A DNA stretch of 64,000 nucleotides from Zongyangia hominis (GTDB taxonomy: Bacteria; Bacillota; Clostridia; Oscillospirales; Ruminococcaceae). The stretch spans positions 124,001 to 188,000 of the forward strand of contig NZ_JACRTC010000006.1 of the NCBI RefSeq assembly GCF_014385095.1. Reading direction: 5' to 3'. The notes beneath the pieces were generated by a model. It searched no databases. It had not been told where the DNA came from and saw only the letters and a list, made by a program, of their open reading frames with translations. Within the stretch, counting starts at the first letter, position 1. Every line of letters begins with the position of its first letter. Of this stretch, positions 9,139 to 19,342 are shown piece by piece. A program made the position numbers and the translations under genes.

Positions 9139-11139
9139 CTATTTGTCTGTGGCTTCTTCCTGTTTTTCAGGTTCCTTTTTCTTTCTTCTTGGCGCCTGTT
9201 TGGCTTCCTTCACCGCCGGTACCGCCTTGACCTTGGAGCGTTTTCTCTTCCGCAGGCCCTTAAAATAGACGGTGGACAGCGGCGGAATGGTGATCTCCAT
9301 GGAAGTTTCATAGCCGTGGAGCGGGATGTCGTCGACCTTCACAGGTTCTGTATTTTGAACCCCGGTGCCGCCGAAACGGACGTCGTCGGAGTTGAGAAGC
9401 TCTTTAAAGTGGCAGTAATCGGGGACGCCGATGCGGTAATGCTCCCGTTTGACGGGGGCGAAGTTGCACACGATAATGATCTCGTTCCCCTTTTCATCTA
9501 TGCGCCTAAAGGCGATAATATTCTGGGTGTTGTCGTCGTGGGAAATCCAGGTAAATCCATCCCAGCTGTCGTCCACCTGCCACATGGGCGGGTTTTTGCG
9601 GTAGAAGAGGTTGAGTTCCTTGACAAAGTCCCGCAGCTTCTGGTGCATGGGATAGTCCAGCAGCATCCAGTCGAGACCCTTTTTATAGTCCCACTCGATG
9701 AACTGTCCGAACTCCTGGCCCATGAAGAGGAGCTTCTTTCCCGGATGGGCGTACATGTAGCCGAGGAAGGCCCTGACTCCCGCGAATTTCTGCTCGTATT
9801 CGCCGGGCATTTTGCCGATCAGGGAGCACTTGCCATGGACCACCTCGTCGTGGGAGATGGGCAGGACATAGTTTTCCGCGAAGGCATAGCAGAGGCTAAA
9901 GGTGATCTTATCGTGGTTATAGCACCGGAACAGGGGGTCCAAGGACATGTAGGAAATCATGTCGTTCATCCAGCCCATGTTCCACTTGAAGTTGAAGCCG
10001 AGCCCTCCCACGAAGGTGGGCTTGGTCACCAGCGGCCAGGCCGTGGATTCCTCGGCGATCATCATGACTTCCGGATGCTCGGAGAGGACCGCCTTGTTGA
10101 GGGTGCGCAGAAACTCCACCGCTTCCAGATTCTCCCGGCCGCCGTTTTTGTTGGGGGTCCACTCCCAGTCCTCCTTGCCGTAATCGAGGTAGAGCATGGA
10201 GGCCACGGCGTCCACCCGGATGCCGTCCACATGGTACTGCTCCACCCAGAACATGGCGTTGGAGACGAGGAAACTGACCACTTCGTTGCGGCCGAAATCG
10301 AAGATACGGGTGCCCCAATGGCTGTGTTCCCGCTTTTGGATGTCGCTGTATTCGTAGCAATAACCGCCGTCAAACTCGTACAGGCCGTGCTCGTCCTTGG
10401 GGAAGTGGGCCGGCACCCAGTCGATGATGACGCCGATCTTGTTTTTGTGCATTTTATTGATAAATTCCATCAGCCCCTTGGGCTCGCCGTAGCGGGAGGT
10501 GGGGGCAAAGTAGCCGGTGACCTGATAGCCCCAGGAGCCGTCAAAGGGGTATTCGCACACGGGAAGCAGCTCCACATGGGTGTAGCCCATTTCCTTGACA
10601 TAGGGAATCAGCTCGTCGGCAAGCTCCCCGTAGCTGTATGGGTCGCCGTTCTCCTTCTGTTTCCAGGAGCCGAAGTGCACCTCGTAGATGTTGATAGGCT
10701 GCTGATAGTGGTTGGCCGATTTTTGCTCTTCGATCCACTTCTCATCCCCCCAGGGGAAACCGGAGATGTCGTAGAACTTGGAGCCGGTATAGGGTCTTGT
10801 CTCGCTGTGAAAGGCATAGGGGTCCGCTTTGAGAATCTGCCGGCCGTCCTCGGCGGTAATGCAGTATTTGTAAGTGTCAAAGCGCTCCACCCGGGGGATA
10901 AAGCCCTCCCACAATCCCGCGTCGCTGAGCTTTTTCATCGGATGCTTCTGCGGGTCCCAGTCGTTAAAGTCTCCCACCACCGATACGCTCTGCGCATGGG
11001 GCGCCCAGGTTCTGAAAACAGCGCCTTCGCTCCGGCCTCGTTTGGCTGGATGGGCGCCCAGGAACTCATAGGCTTTAAAATTCGTCCCTTGATGGAACAG
11101 ATAGAGAGGCACGTTGTTTTTCTTGGAACTGTTCGCCAT
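9139..11139 (-). CDS. glgB: 1,4-alpha-glucan branching enzyme
   Basis: The 666-aa product has an N-terminal CBM48 domain (VFRTWAPHAQSVSVVGDFND) and a GH13 catalytic barrel with the nucleophile in DGIRVDAVASMLYLDY, the acid/base in MIAEESTAWP and the stabiliser in ISHDEVVHG. It introduces alpha-1,6 branches into glycogen. The last 45 residues form a Lys/Glu-rich tail, unusual but probably unstructured. The ATG at 11139 follows a GGGGGAG site and lies about 20 nt after the predicted transcription start. It is the first gene of the operon. Confidence 0.96.
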   Translation of the reverse strand: MANSSKKNNVPLYLFHQGTNFKAYEFLGAHPAKRGRSEGAVFRTWAPHAQSVSVVGDFNDWDPQKHPMKKLSDAGLWEGFIPRVERFDTYKYCITAEDGRQILKADPYAFHSETRPYTGSKFYDISGFPWGDEKWIEEQKSANHYQQPINIYEVHFGSWKQKENGDPYSYGELADELIPYVKEMGYTHVELLPVCEYPFDGSWGYQVTGYFAPTSRYGEPKGLMEFINKMHKNKIGVIIDWVPAHFPKDEHGLYEFDGGYCYEYSDIQKREHSHWGTRIFDFGRNEVVSFLVSNAMFWVEQYHVDGIRVDAVASMLYLDYGKEDWEWTPNKNGGRENLEAVEFLRTLNKAVLSEHPEVMMIAEESTAWPLVTKPTFVGGLGFNFKWNMGWMNDMISYMSLDPLFRCYNHDKITFSLCYAFAENYVLPISHDEVVHGKCSLIGKMPGEYEQKFAGVRAFLGYMYAHPGKKLLFMGQEFGQFIEWDYKKGLDWMLLDYPMHQKLRDFVKELNLFYRKNPPMWQVDDSWDGFTWISHDDNTQNIIAFRRIDEKGNEIIIVCNFAPVKREHYRIGVPDYCHFKELLNSDDVRFGGTGVQNTEPVKVDDIPLHGYETSMEITIPPLSTVYFKGLRKRKRSKVKAVPAVKEAKQAPRRKKKEPEKQEEATDK

Positions 11140-11167
11140 CGTTCTCTCCCCCTTTGTTGTTATCTTT

Positions 11168-11196
11168 ATTCTAGCAGTATTTCCCTGTGATTTCAA
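11168..11196 (-). promoter_or_regulatory. Extended -10 promoter of the glg operon
   Basis: Read leftward: TTGAAA (11191-11196), 17-bp spacer ending in TGC, then TAGAAT (11168-11173). The 5' leader before glgB would be only about 20 nt, so there is little room for a riboswitch. Confidence 0.8.
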
Positions 11197-11504
11197 TTGT
11201 CCATTGTGTAAAATTTCATAATATTCTATGTGACAAAATAACAAAATTGTGGATTTCCACCAAATATTTTGAACCTCTTTCGATCACTTGCAAAGCGTCC
11301 AGAAGATTTGTATCCTGGATTGATTCATTTTTTCTTTTTCTCAGCAAAGCCTATTTATTATAGTACAAACCCACTGTCGAATTTGGCTGGATAAGATTGT
11401 TTAAACTGTATTTTTTTACCATTTCCGCAGATGATTCTCCATCTGATTCACAAGCGCTAAACAGCCTTCCCTCCGGCGGCGGGGCATTACAAGGCCAGCC
11501 CCCA

Positions 11505-11536
11505 TCAAAAACGGCAGCCACCTTTGTGGCTGCCGT
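11505..11536 (-). terminator. Terminator-like hairpin downstream of the gap terminator
   Basis: Read leftward, AACGGCAGCCAC pairs perfectly with GTGGCTGCCGTT around CTTT/AAAG and is followed by a T5 run. It lies about 110 bp beyond the gap terminator, with no convincing ORF between, so it may end a small RNA or catch read-through. The rest of the 11197-11645 interval shows no gene. Confidence 0.65.
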
Positions 11537-11645
11537 TGGGCTTCCAAACGAAGCGTAATCATCGGAGAACGGGGGAACATAAAGACATCGCCGCAAAGGC
11601 AGCTTGTTTTCCCGAAGGAAAGGGCGTCGCGCAGTTTTGGGCAAT

Positions 11646-11675
11646 AAAAAAAGGAGCGCATACGCGCTCCTTTTT
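11646..11675 (-). terminator. Terminator of gap
   Basis: Read leftward, AAAAAGGAGCGC pairs with GCGCTCCTTTTT and ends in T7, 11 bp after the gap stop. Confidence 0.85.
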
Positions 11676-11686
11676 AGGAAACTCAA

Positions 11687-12733
<1,047 letters not shown>

Positions 12734-12742
12734 CTAATCCAT

Positions 12743-12771
12743 ATTCTATACCAATTTCCGAAAAGATACAA
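12743..12771 (-). promoter_or_regulatory. Sigma-A promoter of gap
   Basis: Read leftward: TTGTAT (12766-12771), 17 bp, TAGAAT (12743-12748), about 35 nt before the start codon. The interval 12772-13217 between this and the kinase promoter shows no supported gene. Confidence 0.7.
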
Positions 12772-13217
12772 GCCTTTCTCCCTCAAAAGATCAGAAAAGT
12801 TCCTACAATTTTTTCACTGATGATACGCGGTTTTCCGGCACATTGTTAAAATCGCAACAACCGCCCATGTAAATATTTCCAACGCTTATTTGCTCAATTG
12901 GAGAGATACTATTTTTTATAGCTTCGCATAAAAAAATGATACGCAGGGGTATCCGTGCTTTGCACTTCTCCCCTTATGCGTGAAAAATGATGCCTGGGGC
13001 TCTTTTCCCGTAATTTGCCGGTTTTCCGAGCAATCACAAGCTCCCCAAAGTCTCTCCCGCAACCTTTCCCCGCCCTTTCCCCGCCGGGCGGAAAGCGCAT
13101 AGCCACGCAGTTTGCGCCCCAAAAATAGAAGTCCATGGCCCCGGCAATCGTCCAACGGCGCCGCCCTGACCAGCCGTCATATTTTCGATCTGTTTCGCCA
13201 TAATTCGACAAATATAG

Positions 13218-13247
13218 TTTACATCGGCTGTCTCCCAAGTATATAAT
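13218..13247 (+). promoter_or_regulatory. Sigma-A promoter of the kinase-like gene
   Basis: TTTACA (13218-13223) and TATAAT (13242-13247) are 18 bp apart, about 30 nt before the TTG start. Confidence 0.7.
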
Positions 13248-13277
13248 AGAAGTTAGGCACAAAGGAGGTGATGCCTC

Positions 13278-14450
13278 TTGTATGAAAACCGCACCGGAAT
13301 GACCAGTGATCTTGCACCCCAGCTGGACATGGTGACGCGCCTGTATCAAGCCTCGACCCTACCCGCGGCCGTGGTAGATGAAAACCTTGGAATTCTTTGG
13401 ATCAACGATGCCGCCAACCGGCTGCATCCCTGCCTCAAGGTCCCCGGCGGCCTGCATCAATGGATTCCCAGCGGCTCGGAAGAACTGGCTCAAAAACTCC
13501 GCCAGGGCAGCCCTGTGGACTTCCCCGTTCCCGCCATCGCGGGTCCTCACACCATCCTGCATTTTCTGCCCTATCTGGAGGGCGACGACTTTCTGTTCGC
13601 TTTGTGCGTATTCAATCATCCTCCGGCCATTCAGGTCGCCAAGGAGTCCAATTTTTCCCAGTCGACTACCGAAGTGCTGATTAATACCCTCAATACGCAA
13701 ATCCGCGATCCGGTCCATATTATCTTTTCCATTGTTTCCATGCTCTCCCAAAGCCCCCAGTTTCTTGAGGACCCCAAGTCGGGACAGATGCTCGGCCGTA
13801 TCCGCAAAATGTGTTACAAACTCTTGCGGGCCTGCTCCAACATTACGGAACTGACCCGCTATACCAACGGACTGAGTGCCCTGAGTCTCAAACGCGCGGA
13901 CCTGTCGGGCTTTGTGAGCAGCATCTGCGAAGCCTGTGCCATGCTGATCAAAACCCTGGACATCCCCTTTACGTTCCAAGTCCCCAAGCAGCCGGTCATC
14001 ACCCTGATCGATCCGGAAAAGCTGTCGGTGGCGCTGCTCAATATCCTGCTCAACGCCTGCCGCTTCAGCAAGGAGTGCAATGAAATCAACTTGAACTGCA
14101 CCGTGTCGGACAGCCAGGTGATTATCTCGGTCAAGGACAGCGGCTATGGCATTCCCGACAGCTATCTCTCCCGGGTCTTCGATCCCTATTTTTCCTTTGA
14201 CCCAGCCGGGGAGCTCTACGCGGACGCGGGAATTGGTCTTTCCCTGGTCAAATTCATCATTACAGAACACGGCGGCACCGTCGCTCTCAATTCCGTCGAG
14301 CACGTCGGTACCACCGTCGTCTTCACCATTCCCATCCGGGACACCGGTGATTATCCTGAATATGTCCAGGCTTCCCCCCTGGAATATTTGCAGGACAAAT
14401 TTTCGCCTGTCAATGTGATCTTTTCCGACCTCATTGAATTTCGAACATAA
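13278..14450 (+). CDS. Orphan histidine-kinase-like protein lacking the phospho-acceptor His
   Basis: The 390-aa product has an N-terminal PAS-like region (about 15-110), a predicted dimerisation helix pair (about 128-200) and a C-terminal HATPase domain with N-box NILLNACRF (N259), G1 box KDSGYGIP, F-box FDPYF and G2 box DAGIGLSLV. In the H-box, where kinases have S-H-E-L-R-T-P, this protein reads NTQIRDPV, so Thr140 occupies the histidine position. No TM segment is seen, so it is cytosolic. No response regulator lies nearby. The TTG at 13278 is chosen because a strong AGGAGGTGA site precedes it; ATG 13299 is an alternative. Confidence 0.8.
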   Translation: MYENRTGMTSDLAPQLDMVTRLYQASTLPAAVVDENLGILWINDAANRLHPCLKVPGGLHQWIPSGSEELAQKLRQGSPVDFPVPAIAGPHTILHFLPYLEGDDFLFALCVFNHPPAIQVAKESNFSQSTTEVLINTLNTQIRDPVHIIFSIVSMLSQSPQFLEDPKSGQMLGRIRKMCYKLLRACSNITELTRYTNGLSALSLKRADLSGFVSSICEACAMLIKTLDIPFTFQVPKQPVITLIDPEKLSVALLNILLNACRFSKECNEINLNCTVSDSQVIISVKDSGYGIPDSYLSRVFDPYFSFDPAGELYADAGIGLSLVKFIITEHGGTVALNSVEHVGTTVVFTIPIRDTGDYPEYVQASPLEYLQDKFSPVNVIFSDLIEFRT

Positions 14451-14544
14451 ATGGAGGGACCTCCATTCATCTTCATAAATCATCTTACTCTTTCGTCCCA
14501 CCAAGCGTCGTCGAATTGCGTCGAATCACCCGCATAGGTTGGAT

Positions 14545-14580
14545 AAAAAACGGACAGCCCTTTTGGGCTGTCCGTTTTTT
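14545..14580. terminator. Bidirectional terminator between converging genes
   Basis: CGGACAGCCC pairs with GGGCTGTCCG around TTTT, with A6 and T6 runs on the two sides. Confidence 0.85.
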
Positions 14581-14604
14581 GTTGCATCCAATAAAAATTG
14601 AGGA

Positions 14605-15480
14605 CTATTCCTCCCTACCCAAATCTTCCAACGCCCGGCTTTGGGCCTCGCCTCGGGAAGCCGCCCGATGGTAGCCCCGCAAGACATAGAGGGCAAAGGC
14701 CGCCGCATAGAGGGCGAAAAAAAAGATGAGCAGGTTTTCACTCGCAAAGGGCTCATAGCCTGGGTCCATACCCGCCAAGGACGCGATGGTCCGGGGGATG
14801 GTGTAGACAAACCCGGCTATGGCCGCTCCCAAGCCGTAGGCAACGCTGTCTTTGACGCCCCGTCCGCTGTAAACGTTGGTCACCACCCGGGCGTGTCCCA
14901 GGATGAACAGGGCCCCCAGCCCCAGAAACAGGATGAGGATCATCCGGTTGGAGACGGAGACGATATTCGTAAAGGTGAGGAAACGGTGCATCATCAAAAA
15001 CAGGCACCACAGGGACGGGAGCATGATGAGCGCCGCCACTGCGCCGCCGATGGGCTTACTGAACAGGGTAAGCATGCCGTAAAAGACAAAGAGCAGCCCG
15101 CTGATAAAACCTGCCACTCCAGCCGCGGCGGAGAAGAGGGCGGGCATGCTGGAAAGATTCTTGAGATAGGCGCTTACATTGCCAAAGCCGCCGGACACCG
15201 TTTCCACGATAAAGAGAAAGCCAAGCACCAAGCCCAGCAGGCCGATGAGCTTGTTCCCCGCCGGCGACAGGTCCTCATTTTTCACCTTGCCGATGTGGGG
15301 CAGGATGGCAAGGACGAGCAAAGTCAGCAGAAACAGCGCCGTAAAGAGGATTCCCACGGGATTGGGACGCAAATAGAACCCGGTCTCCGCGTCGATTCTC
15401 CCCAGGCACAGATAAATCCGCAGAGGAATCAGCACCGCAAAGGAGGCCAAAAAGAGGAAAAACGAGGACTTCATTTTCAA
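14605..15480 (-). CDS. Hypothetical multi-TM membrane protein downstream of citrate synthase
   Basis: The 291-aa product has about eight predicted membrane segments, beginning with MKSSFFLFLASFAVLIPLRI, and a charged C-terminal tail. I recognise no family. It starts 21 bp after the citrate synthase stop, so the two are probably one transcript, although the functional tie is unknown. The TTG at 15480 has a GGAG site 9 nt upstream; the ATG at 15474 is the alternative. Confidence 0.65.
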   Translation of the reverse strand: MKMKSSFFLFLASFAVLIPLRIYLCLGRIDAETGFYLRPNPVGILFTALFLLTLLVLAILPHIGKVKNEDLSPAGNKLIGLLGLVLGFLFIVETVSGGFGNVSAYLKNLSSMPALFSAAAGVAGFISGLLFVFYGMLTLFSKPIGGAVAALIMLPSLWCLFLMMHRFLTFTNIVSVSNRMILILFLGLGALFILGHARVVTNVYSGRGVKDSVAYGLGAAIAGFVYTIPRTIASLAGMDPGYEPFASENLLIFFFALYAAAFALYVLRGYHRAASRGEAQSRALEDLGREE

Positions 15481-15501
15481 TATGATCAGCTCCGAACACA
15501 G

Positions 15502-16872
15502 TTATCGATCGCCCAGCGGCACATACCCTTGGGCCGAGGCGATGCTTTTATACGCCGGACGCATAATGCGGGAGGTGGTGGTCATCTCCTCGAGCCGGTG
15601 GGCGCACCAGCCCGCCATCCGGGAGACGGCGAAGAGGGGGGTAAACAGGTCCTGGGGGATACCCAAGGTCTTGTAGACGAGCCCCGAGTACAAATCCACG
15701 TTGGCGCACAGGGGCTTATCGTTGCCCCGCACCTGGGCGAAGACGCCGGGGGCCAGCTTTTCCACCCGCTCCAACAGATGGAACTCCGCCTCAAAGGGGC
15801 TGCCCTCCACCAATTTTTTCGCATTGCGTTTTAATATTATAGCACGGGGGTCGCTCTTTGTATAGACCGCGTGGCCGATGCCGTAAATGAGCCCCGATCC
15901 GTCGCCCTCCTCCCGCAGAAGAATGCGGCGCAGAAAGTCCCGGACCTCCTCCTCGTCCTCCCAGTTTTGCACGCCCGCTTTGATGTGTTCGAGCATCTCC
16001 ATCACCTTCAAATTGGCGCCGCCGTGGCGGGGGCCCTTGAGGGCGCCGATGCCGCCGGCGATGGCGGAGTAGGTGTCGGTGCCCGAGGAGGTGAGAACCC
16101 GGGTGGTAAAGGTGGAGTTATTGCCGCCGCCGTGCTCGGCGTGGAGCATCAGGCACAAATCGAGGAGTTTTGCCTCCTCATCGGTATAGTGCTTATCCGA
16201 GCGCAGGGTGAAGAGGATGCTCTCGGCAACGCTCTGCTCCTGCTTGGGGATGTGGAAATACATGCTCTTGTGGTCGTAGCTGCGGCGCTTGACCTGATAG
16301 GCCGCCACCATGATACTGGGCAGCCGGGCGATAAGCTGCACCGACTGGCGCAGGACATTTTCCAAGGAATTATCCTCGGGGTTATCGTCATATGAATAGA
16401 GTGCAAGGACACTTCTGGCCAACTTGTTCATCACGTTGGGAGAGGGGGCCTTGATAATCATATCCTCCACAAAATCATCCGGCAGCTCCCGGTATTGGGC
16501 GATGATTTGGGTAAAGCTGTGAAGTTCCTGTGCCGTGGGCAGGCACCCGAAGAGGAGCAGGTAAACCGTTTCCTCAAAGCCGAACCGGTTTTCCCGGACA
16601 CAGCCGCCGATCAAATCCGTCACGCTGATGCCCCGGTAGGTCAACTCTCCGTCGATGGGGGCTTTTTCTCCCTCGTCGAGGACATAGCCGTGGACGTTGC
16701 AGATCTGGGTGATGCCCGCCACCACACCGGTGCCGTCGGCATTGCGCAGTCCCCGCTTGACTTTAAACCGCTCAAAATTTTCCGGGTCAATGTGATTGTT
16801 CATCCGGTATTCTTTACACAGCTGTTCCATGCTCTGATTCCAAAGGGCATTTTCCTTCTGTTTTTTCTCCAT
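15502..16872 (-). CDS. gltA: Citrate synthase (citrate/2-methylcitrate synthase family)
   Basis: The 456-aa product has the active-site residues of citrate synthase in order: His in LHAEHGGGNNSTF, His in GIGHAVYTKSDPRA and Asp in CANVDLYSG. It condenses acetyl-CoA with oxaloacetate; 2-methylcitrate synthase activity cannot be excluded. It has an N-terminal extension of about 70 residues before the core, as in other clostridial forms. The ATG at 16872 is preferred to the GTG at 16878 because the AAGGAG site is 9 nt from the ATG but only 3 from the GTG. No aconitase or isocitrate dehydrogenase lies nearby. Confidence 0.93.
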   Translation of the reverse strand: MEKKQKENALWNQSMEQLCKEYRMNNHIDPENFERFKVKRGLRNADGTGVVAGITQICNVHGYVLDEGEKAPIDGELTYRGISVTDLIGGCVRENRFGFEETVYLLLFGCLPTAQELHSFTQIIAQYRELPDDFVEDMIIKAPSPNVMNKLARSVLALYSYDDNPEDNSLENVLRQSVQLIARLPSIMVAAYQVKRRSYDHKSMYFHIPKQEQSVAESILFTLRSDKHYTDEEAKLLDLCLMLHAEHGGGNNSTFTTRVLTSSGTDTYSAIAGGIGALKGPRHGGANLKVMEMLEHIKAGVQNWEDEEEVRDFLRRILLREEGDGSGLIYGIGHAVYTKSDPRAIILKRNAKKLVEGSPFEAEFHLLERVEKLAPGVFAQVRGNDKPLCANVDLYSGLVYKTLGIPQDLFTPLFAVSRMAGWCAHRLEEMTTTSRIMRPAYKSIASAQGYVPLGDR

Positions 16873-16967
16873 CTGCACCCACTCCTTCTCGATACTGACC
16901 CCTGTTCTCTTCTTCCAGCCTTCTCATCGGGACGGCCGGCGGGCCTCCAGTCGGCTTTTATTTCTAT

Positions 16968-16996
16968 ATTGTATCTTCCCCCTATGGGAAAGTCAA
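16968..16996 (-). promoter_or_regulatory. Sigma-A promoter of citrate synthase
   Basis: Read leftward: TTGACT (16991-16996), 17 bp, TACAAT (16968-16973), leaving a leader of about 90 nt. Confidence 0.75.
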
Positions 16997-17175
16997 TATT
17001 TTTCCAGTGAGGAGAAGCAGAATATGCATAATTCTACATGTTTTCATTCATTTTATCTCCAGGAATTGGGCATATTTTGGAAACAAACCGGCTGTTCGCT
17101 GAAAAATATGAAAGTTTGTCATCCGTTCCCTTTCAAGAATTGGAATGACACAACAGGAAAGGCAAGGTTTTGTCG

Positions 17176-18252
17176 ATGTGGAAATGGAACGTATGCTTTC
17201 TCTGCCTGATCGGGGTATTGCTCTTTACCGTCCCCCTGCTCTCCCTAGGTGGCCTCCCCTCTTCCCCGGCGCCGCCGGCATCATCGGGACAAAGCGCCCC
17301 TCAGGGCGGCAAGCCTCAACCCATCTCGCCGGTGGATACCCCGGCGCAGACGCCGGTACAGACGCCGGCCTCCACCGACGGGGCACTCAAGAGCGACGGG
17401 TATTTTCAGATTCTGGACGAGACCACCGGCAAGGTGGCAAAGGTCAAAGAGCGGGACTACGTCATCGGGGCCGTCTGTGCTGAGATGCCCCCCACCTTCC
17501 ACGCCGAGGCCCTCAAGGCCCAGGCCGTGGCCTCCCACACCTATGCCCTGCGCTTGCGGGAGCAGCAGAAGCAATCCCCTACCGACTCTCTCAAAGGGGC
17601 GGATTTTTCCGCCGATCCCTCCCATTGGTTGGGCTATGTAACCCGTGACCAGGCCAAGGAACGCTTTGGGGAAAACTTCGACCTGTATTACGGCAAAATT
17701 GAAAAGGCGGTGGACGAGGTCCTCCACATGGGGCTTTCCTATAATAATTCCCCCATTGTGGCCGCCTATCACGCCATCTCCCCCGGCGCCACCGAAAACA
17801 GCGAGAATATTTGGAGCTCTTCCTGCGACTATCTGCGGAGCGTGGACAGCAGTGGAGATGAAATCGCGCCGGGCTATGAGAGCACCGTCACCCTGTCAAA
17901 GGCAGAGGTTCAGAAAATCCTGACCACGGCCTACCCCTCCATCGCCCTGGATCCCAGCGAAAAGAAGTGGATTCAAATTCTCTCCCAGTCCGACAGCGGT
18001 ACCGTGCTCACCGCCTCGGTGGGTGACCAGACTCTGACCGGCACCCAGATCCGCAGCCTTTTCAGCCTGCGTTCCCCTCATTTTACCGTTTCCTACCAGG
18101 ACGGCAGCTTCACCTTTTTTGTCAAGGGCTACGGCCACGGCGTGGGGCTCAGTCAATATGGCGCCGACTATATGGCCCGACAGGGCAGCGATTACACCGA
18201 AATTCTCACCCACTATTACACTGGCGTCAGTCTTGTCAATATCGACTTTTGA
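17176..18252 (+). CDS. spoIID: SpoIID-type peptidoglycan lytic transglycosylase
   Basis: The 358-aa product has an N-terminal signal anchor (WKWNVCFLCLIGVLLFTVPL), a Pro/Thr-rich linker (about 25-70) and the SpoIID domain with YVIGAVCAEMPPTFHAEALK, QAVASHTYALR and the C-terminal GYGHGVGLSQYGADYM. SpoIID cuts glycan strands of septal peptidoglycan and, with SpoIIP and SpoIIM, drives engulfment of the forespore. The ATG at 17176 has AAGG at 8 nt; the TTG at 17170 is too close. The usual neighbours (murA, spoIIIM, spoIIQ) are not here, so a wall-remodelling role outside engulfment is possible. Confidence 0.85.
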   Translation: MWKWNVCFLCLIGVLLFTVPLLSLGGLPSSPAPPASSGQSAPQGGKPQPISPVDTPAQTPVQTPASTDGALKSDGYFQILDETTGKVAKVKERDYVIGAVCAEMPPTFHAEALKAQAVASHTYALRLREQQKQSPTDSLKGADFSADPSHWLGYVTRDQAKERFGENFDLYYGKIEKAVDEVLHMGLSYNNSPIVAAYHAISPGATENSENIWSSSCDYLRSVDSSGDEIAPGYESTVTLSKAEVQKILTTAYPSIALDPSEKKWIQILSQSDSGTVLTASVGDQTLTGTQIRSLFSLRSPHFTVSYQDGSFTFFVKGYGHGVGLSQYGADYMARQGSDYTEILTHYYTGVSLVNIDF

Positions 18253-18257
18253 GTTTC

Positions 18258-18310
18258 TCCCATATAAAAAGCGCGCACCGCTTTTAGCGGCGCGCGCTTT
18301 TTATATGGGA
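18258..18310. terminator. Bidirectional terminator with 19-bp perfect arms
   Basis: The arms 18258-18276 and 18292-18310 are exact complements, and the loop holds a second small stem (CCGC with GCGG). A5/T5 runs sit inside the arms. It separates spoIID from the converging MerR gene. Confidence 0.75.
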
Positions 18311-18312
18311 TA

Positions 18313-19122
18313 TTATCGATTGAGGATGGGGACCTGGATTTCCGTCAGCCAGTCCTCCTCCTTTTCCTTGTTCCAAATGCCGTCGATATAGCTTTCCCGC
18401 GGCGCCCCACCCACCGCGTAGCCGTTTTCCTCCATCCACTGGAACGCGAAAGCATACGCCTGGGGAATCCGATCATAGGGACCCTTACACATTACCGACA
18501 CCACGGTGATCGGTTCCATTTCTTTAAAGTGGATGTCGTCAAAATCGGGCTTCATCTGATCTACGCTCTCGCAGAATTCCAGATGGATGTCCGTCTCCCG
18601 GTATTCCTTATCCAATTCCACGATGAAGCAGTACTCGGGGACCGTGCATTTGAGATCGGGATACTTTTCCTGCACTTTGGCGCCGATGGCGGGAATCAGC
18701 TCAAAGTTCGACCGGAAGTTGGGCACGGTCAGTTTTTTGGAATAGACAATACAGCCGGGCAGATCTTTGATGGTGGCAGTGTAGTTCATCAGTAATTCCT
18801 CCTGTTTTTCCTGTAATAGGAAGGTCAGGCGGGAGAGTTGATCGGAAACTTCCCGGAGCTCCGCTTCCATCTCCGCCTTGCGCCGCTCCAAAATGAACCG
18901 CGGCTGTTCGCCGCTTAGCACCATCCTGACTTCGTCGATGGAGAGTCCGCACTGCCGCAAAGATTGGATCTTATGCAGCTGCATCAGTTGGTTGGTGGTA
19001 TAAAAGCGGTACCCGGTCATCGGGTCGATGGACTGAGGCTTAAGCAGTCCCGCCTCGTCGTAGTAGCGCAGGGTTTTGATGGTCGTTTTGCCCATCTTGG
19101 AAAATTCTCCGATTCTGAACAT
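18313..19122 (-). CDS. MerR family regulator with GyrI-like ligand-binding domain
   Basis: The 269-aa product has a MerR winged HTH (residues 1-70; MFRIGEFSKMGKTTIKTLRY, YDEAGLLKP), a coiled-coil dimer helix (about 75-115) and a C-terminal GyrI/BmrR-like domain (about 120-269) that in relatives binds lipophilic cations or drugs. Such proteins usually activate efflux genes from 19-bp-spaced promoters. No efflux gene is adjacent on its strand, so its target may be itself or distant. A GGAAGGAG site fixes the start at 19122. Confidence 0.85.
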   Translation of the reverse strand: MFRIGEFSKMGKTTIKTLRYYDEAGLLKPQSIDPMTGYRFYTTNQLMQLHKIQSLRQCGLSIDEVRMVLSGEQPRFILERRKAEMEAELREVSDQLSRLTFLLQEKQEELLMNYTATIKDLPGCIVYSKKLTVPNFRSNFELIPAIGAKVQEKYPDLKCTVPEYCFIVELDKEYRETDIHLEFCESVDQMKPDFDDIHFKEMEPITVVSVMCKGPYDRIPQAYAFAFQWMEENGYAVGGAPRESYIDGIWNKEKEEDWLTEIQVPILNR

Positions 19123-19342
19123 CGTCCTCACTCCTTCCTGTGTTTCCACTTTACAGCCTCCCCCAGCAGGAGAGTCAACCCCTATTTTGCCGCTTGTATA
19201 AAATTTTTTACGCCGCAGCACGAACCGGGATTTTTTGTCATCGTTTCCCGCCGCCAAAGCGGCACGGAGGACACACCCGGCAGATCATGCGCCGCTTGGT
19301 CTTTCAATTATCATACAGGAAGCCCACCCCGCTTTGCAAGGG

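Noticed and set aside
9316..11190. 624-codon open frame antisense to glgB
   Set aside because: It is the complement of a clear branching enzyme, Val/His/Gly-rich, with no Shine-Dalgarno site or domain.
11351..11686. 111-codon minus-strand frame after gap
   Set aside because: It runs through two terminator hairpins and has no protein-like composition.
12909..13349. 146-codon minus-strand frame between gap and the kinase
   Set aside because: It overlaps the kinase promoter and start, has no Shine-Dalgarno site and low-complexity Arg/Gly-rich content.
13359..14504. 381-codon open frame antisense to the kinase-like gene
   Set aside because: No domain, no ribosome site; the sense strand has HATPase motifs.
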